Origin: Mycobacterium sp. DL440
GTDB lineage: Bacteria > Actinomycetota > Actinomycetes > Mycobacteriales > Mycobacteriaceae
Length of the DNA stretch: 64,000 nt
Assembly (NCBI RefSeq): GCF_011745145.1
Contig: NZ_CP050191.1
Coordinates: 5,006,325-5,070,324 of the forward strand
Direction: 5' to 3'
Position numbers and translations under genes: made by a program. This document shows positions 62,145-64,000 of this stretch, piece by piece; position 1 is the first letter of the stretch; the number at the start of each line of letters is the position of its first letter. Below the pieces are notes generated by a model. It saw nothing but the letters and a program-made list of their open reading frames with translations, ran no database searches and was not told the DNA's origin.

Positions 62145-63287
62145 TCATGCAGTGACGGGGACGTCGTGGTCGCTCAGCGCGCGCTCGACGCTTTCTTCGG
62201 CCAGCCCCATCGAGGTGGTCATACCGATTCCGGTGGTCACCGTGAGCAGATGCACGCCCGGCACCGGCTCCTCGATGAGGAACTCCTTGTCGGGAGCGGA
62301 CGAGTAGACGCCCTGCCAGCGTTCGGTCACGGTCACCGGGACCCCGAACAGCGCCTCAGCCTCATCGATCAGTGCGGCGAATCCGCGTTCGGACTGGAAT
62401 GGTGAGGCCGAGGTCTCCCTGGCATGGGTGTCGCCGATGAGCACCGTCCCGTCGGGCTGCGGGGTGTACATCTGATGGAGGTCGAGTTCGGCGTATTCCG
62501 GGTATTGCTGGTGAAGTCGTTGCAGCACAGAAGGCTTGGCCGCCAAGCCGTCGAATCCGGAGTATCGGACCAGGGACCAGCCGGTGAACAGGGGTGCCGG
62601 CAATGCGAACGGCAAGGGCAGTCGGGCACGCAACATGTGCAGCTGACAACGTTGCAGGCCGTCACGGTCCGCATACTCCGGGAACAGCCGGTCCACGTCG
62701 TAGTTGACCGCCACGAAGATGTGCTCACCGACCACGTCGCCGCGTGACGTCTGCACCGTCCCTGGCCCGAATCCGGTTGCGGCAGTGCGCCAGTAGAAGT
62801 CTGCTCCGGCGCCCTGTAGCCAGTTGGCGATCGTCGGCGCCGCGGTTCTGGGATCGACCTGTAGGTCGTTGAGCATGTGCATGCCGCCGGTGACGCCCTC
62901 GCCGCGGATCGGCAAGCGCTCGAGGACTCGGCGGCGGTCGAGCACCTGCACTTCGTCCGGTCCGCGCAGTGCGGCGAACTCCTCCATGAGGGCCAGCTCG
63001 TCGTCGTGCCGGGCGACGCACAGCGTGCCGGGTTCGGCGGCCCAGAACCCGGCGCTGCGGGCCAGATTGAGCCAGTGCTGCCGGCCGGCGCGGGCGTATC
63101 GCAGGGCCTGACCTGCCTGGGCGGTGATGCAGGCGTGTCCGAAGTTCTGTACCGAGGCACCGGTGACTCGGTCTGCCTGTTCAATCACCGCGACGGACAG
63201 GCCACGGTTCACTGCGTGATACGCGTGGGCCAGCCCGACTATGCCCGCTCCGACCACTACGACGTCGTAGCGCTTGTGGTTTCGCAT
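62145..63287 (-). CDS. HpnW-like FAD-dependent aminophosphonate oxidase
   Basis: 380 residues. DVVVVGAGIVGLAHAYHAVNRGLSVAVIEQ is the FAD fold; ASVQNFGHACITAQ and GVYSSAPDKEFLIEEPVPGVHLLTVTTGIGMTTSMGLAEE follow the TIGR03364 (HpnW) pattern within the glycine-oxidase-like DAO family. These enzymes are proposed to deaminate an aminophosphonate related to 2-aminoethylphosphonate, feeding the PhnX-like hydrolase encoded next. ATG 63287 has GAGG four bases upstream. Confidence 0.82.
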   Translation of the reverse strand: MRNHKRYDVVVVGAGIVGLAHAYHAVNRGLSVAVIEQADRVTGASVQNFGHACITAQAGQALRYARAGRQHWLNLARSAGFWAAEPGTLCVARHDDELALMEEFAALRGPDEVQVLDRRRVLERLPIRGEGVTGGMHMLNDLQVDPRTAAPTIANWLQGAGADFYWRTAATGFGPGTVQTSRGDVVGEHIFVAVNYDVDRLFPEYADRDGLQRCQLHMLRARLPLPFALPAPLFTGWSLVRYSGFDGLAAKPSVLQRLHQQYPEYAELDLHQMYTPQPDGTVLIGDTHARETSASPFQSERGFAALIDEAEALFGVPVTVTERWQGVYSSAPDKEFLIEEPVPGVHLLTVTTGIGMTTSMGLAEESVERALSDHDVPVTA

Positions 63288-63398
63288 GCCTCACAGCGTG
63301 GCCTCTGTCACACTTAGTTGTCAATACATGTTTCGTTAAATCGGCACTAATACATATAGGACAGTGGGACCAGAGGGTTTCGCTCCTCCGAACTCGCC

Positions 63399-63414
63399 AA
63401 CCAACCGGATGGTT
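63399..63414. promoter_or_regulatory. Small inverted repeat before the acyl-CoA dehydrogenase
   Basis: AACCA-ACCGGA-TGGTT (63399-63414) directly precedes a -10-like TACTGT (63415-63420). In the same gap, AATACAT occurs twice (near 63335 and 63350), closer to the oxidase gene, and might be a GntR half-site. Both are tentative. Confidence 0.35.
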
Positions 63415-63450
63415 TACTGTGCAGTCAGATCCACCGACAGGGAGACGGTC

Positions 63451-64000
63451 ATGCAACTGGCGCTCACACCGGAGGAAGCAGCTTTCCGCGATGAGCTGCG
63501 CACCTTCTATAGGACGAAGATCCCCGCCGAGCTTCGCGAACAGAATCGGCTTGGGTTACCCCTCGGCAAAGAGGGCATCGTCACTGCGCACAAGATCCTG
63601 CACGAGCACGGGCTGGCGGTCCCCAACTGGCCCGTCGAGTGGGGCGGCAAGGACTGGACCCCCAACCAGCATCAGATCTGGCTCGACGAGATGCAGTTGG
63701 CCAGCGTCCCCGAGCCGCTGACCTTCAACGCCAGGATGGTCGGCCCGGTGATCGCCGAGTTCGGCTCGCAGGAGGTCAAGGAGCGCTTCCTGCCGCCGAC
63801 CGCCGCACTCGACATCTGGTGGTGCCAGGGCTTCTCCGAGCCCGAGGCCGGCTCCGACCTGGCCTCCCTGCGCACCACCGCGATCCGCGACGGGGACACC
63901 TACGTCGTCAACGGCCAGAAGACGTGGACGACGCTCGGCCAGCACGCGGACTGGATCTTCTGCCTGGTCCGCACCGACCCGCAGGCCCCCAAGAAGCAGG
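63451..64000 (+). CDS. Acyl-CoA dehydrogenase, 5' part
   Basis: The first 183 residues are present; the window ends inside the gene. MQLALTPEEAAFRDELRTFY is the N-terminal helical domain; GFSEPEAGSDLASLRTTA is the FAD/substrate-binding motif (ysEPgaGSD), and VVNGQKTWTTLGQHADWIFCLVRT is the middle beta domain. It is a FadE-type enzyme that makes trans-2-enoyl-CoA. The Glu base lies outside the window, so substrate class cannot be judged. GGGAG precedes the ATG. Confidence 0.9.
   Translation, partial: MQLALTPEEAAFRDELRTFYRTKIPAELREQNRLGLPLGKEGIVTAHKILHEHGLAVPNWPVEWGGKDWTPNQHQIWLDEMQLASVPEPLTFNARMVGPVIAEFGSQEVKERFLPPTAALDIWWCQGFSEPEAGSDLASLRTTAIRDGDTYVVNGQKTWTTLGQHADWIFCLVRTDPQAPKKQ

Overview
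The window is high-GC DNA from a fast-growing Mycobacterium (Mycolicibacterium/Mycobacteriaceae), close to M. smegmatis in content. Three things point there. Protein sequences match known mycobacterial families: EthA/EthR, Hns, GltBD, Dps, CYP138, PncA and Esp proteins. Gene order repeats two M. tuberculosis blocks, hns-rraA-ethA-ethR...PHP...gltD-gltB (Rv3852 to Rv3859c) and alkA-DUF427...SDR-SnoaL-msrA-cyp138-tetR (Rv0142 to Rv0135c). Many genes start leaderless or with GTG. All assignments come from reading sequence and recalling families; no search was run.

Layout. 1-5.2 kb: hns (cut by the window edge), a TipAS-type MerR regulator, rraA, the ethA/ethR divergon with a three-site operator, and a DinB polymerase with a LexA-type box on its start codon. 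5.2-13.2 kb: a small membrane protein, a monooxygenase/TetR divergon around a 32-bp perfect palindrome, a YiaA/B protein, PHP and DCC proteins, a SulP transporter, an aldehyde dehydrogenase and an LLM oxidoreductase. 13.2-17.2 kb: a less GC-rich island with a 46-residue small gene and an orphan type VII (ESX) effector locus: EspA/E-like, YxxxD partner, EspH-like chaperone and membrane-anchored propeller protein. 17.2-24.7 kb: GT87 glycosyltransferase, gltD, gltB.

25-42 kb: a CPH-type copper ATPase under a CsoR-type box, thioesterase, aquaporin, MBL hydrolase, dps, alkA-like glycosylase, DUF427, SRPBCC, a GjpA-like porin, an amine-oxidase-like flavoprotein, DUF4262, a small secreted protein, a methyltransferase, an SDR-SnoaL pair under a KstR-type box (with a 32-bp duplication that copied the start region), a lipoprotein, msrA, cyp138 and its TetR.

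42-53.7 kb: a second TetR and a methyltransferase diverge from one operator, and the same core motif sits at the promoter of a glycosyltransferase / methyltransferase / prenyltransferase-like operon, so these probably form one unstudied pathway. An MbcTA-like toxin-antitoxin pair lies between them. Then come an F420 PPOX oxidoreductase, a second small secreted protein whose promoter is a twin of the first one's, a double DUF427 protein, and a four-gene membrane/lipoprotein operon of unknown function joined by 4-bp stop/start overlaps and followed by pncA.

53.7-64 kb: enoyl-CoA hydratase, glgX, a small ORF inside a structured spacer, a MarR-ABC exporter operon ending in 25-bp tandem repeats, a PhnF-like GntR regulator, and an aminophosphonate-type cluster (OPA transporter, PhnX-like hydrolase, HpnW-like oxidoreductase). 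The window ends inside an acyl-CoA dehydrogenase gene.
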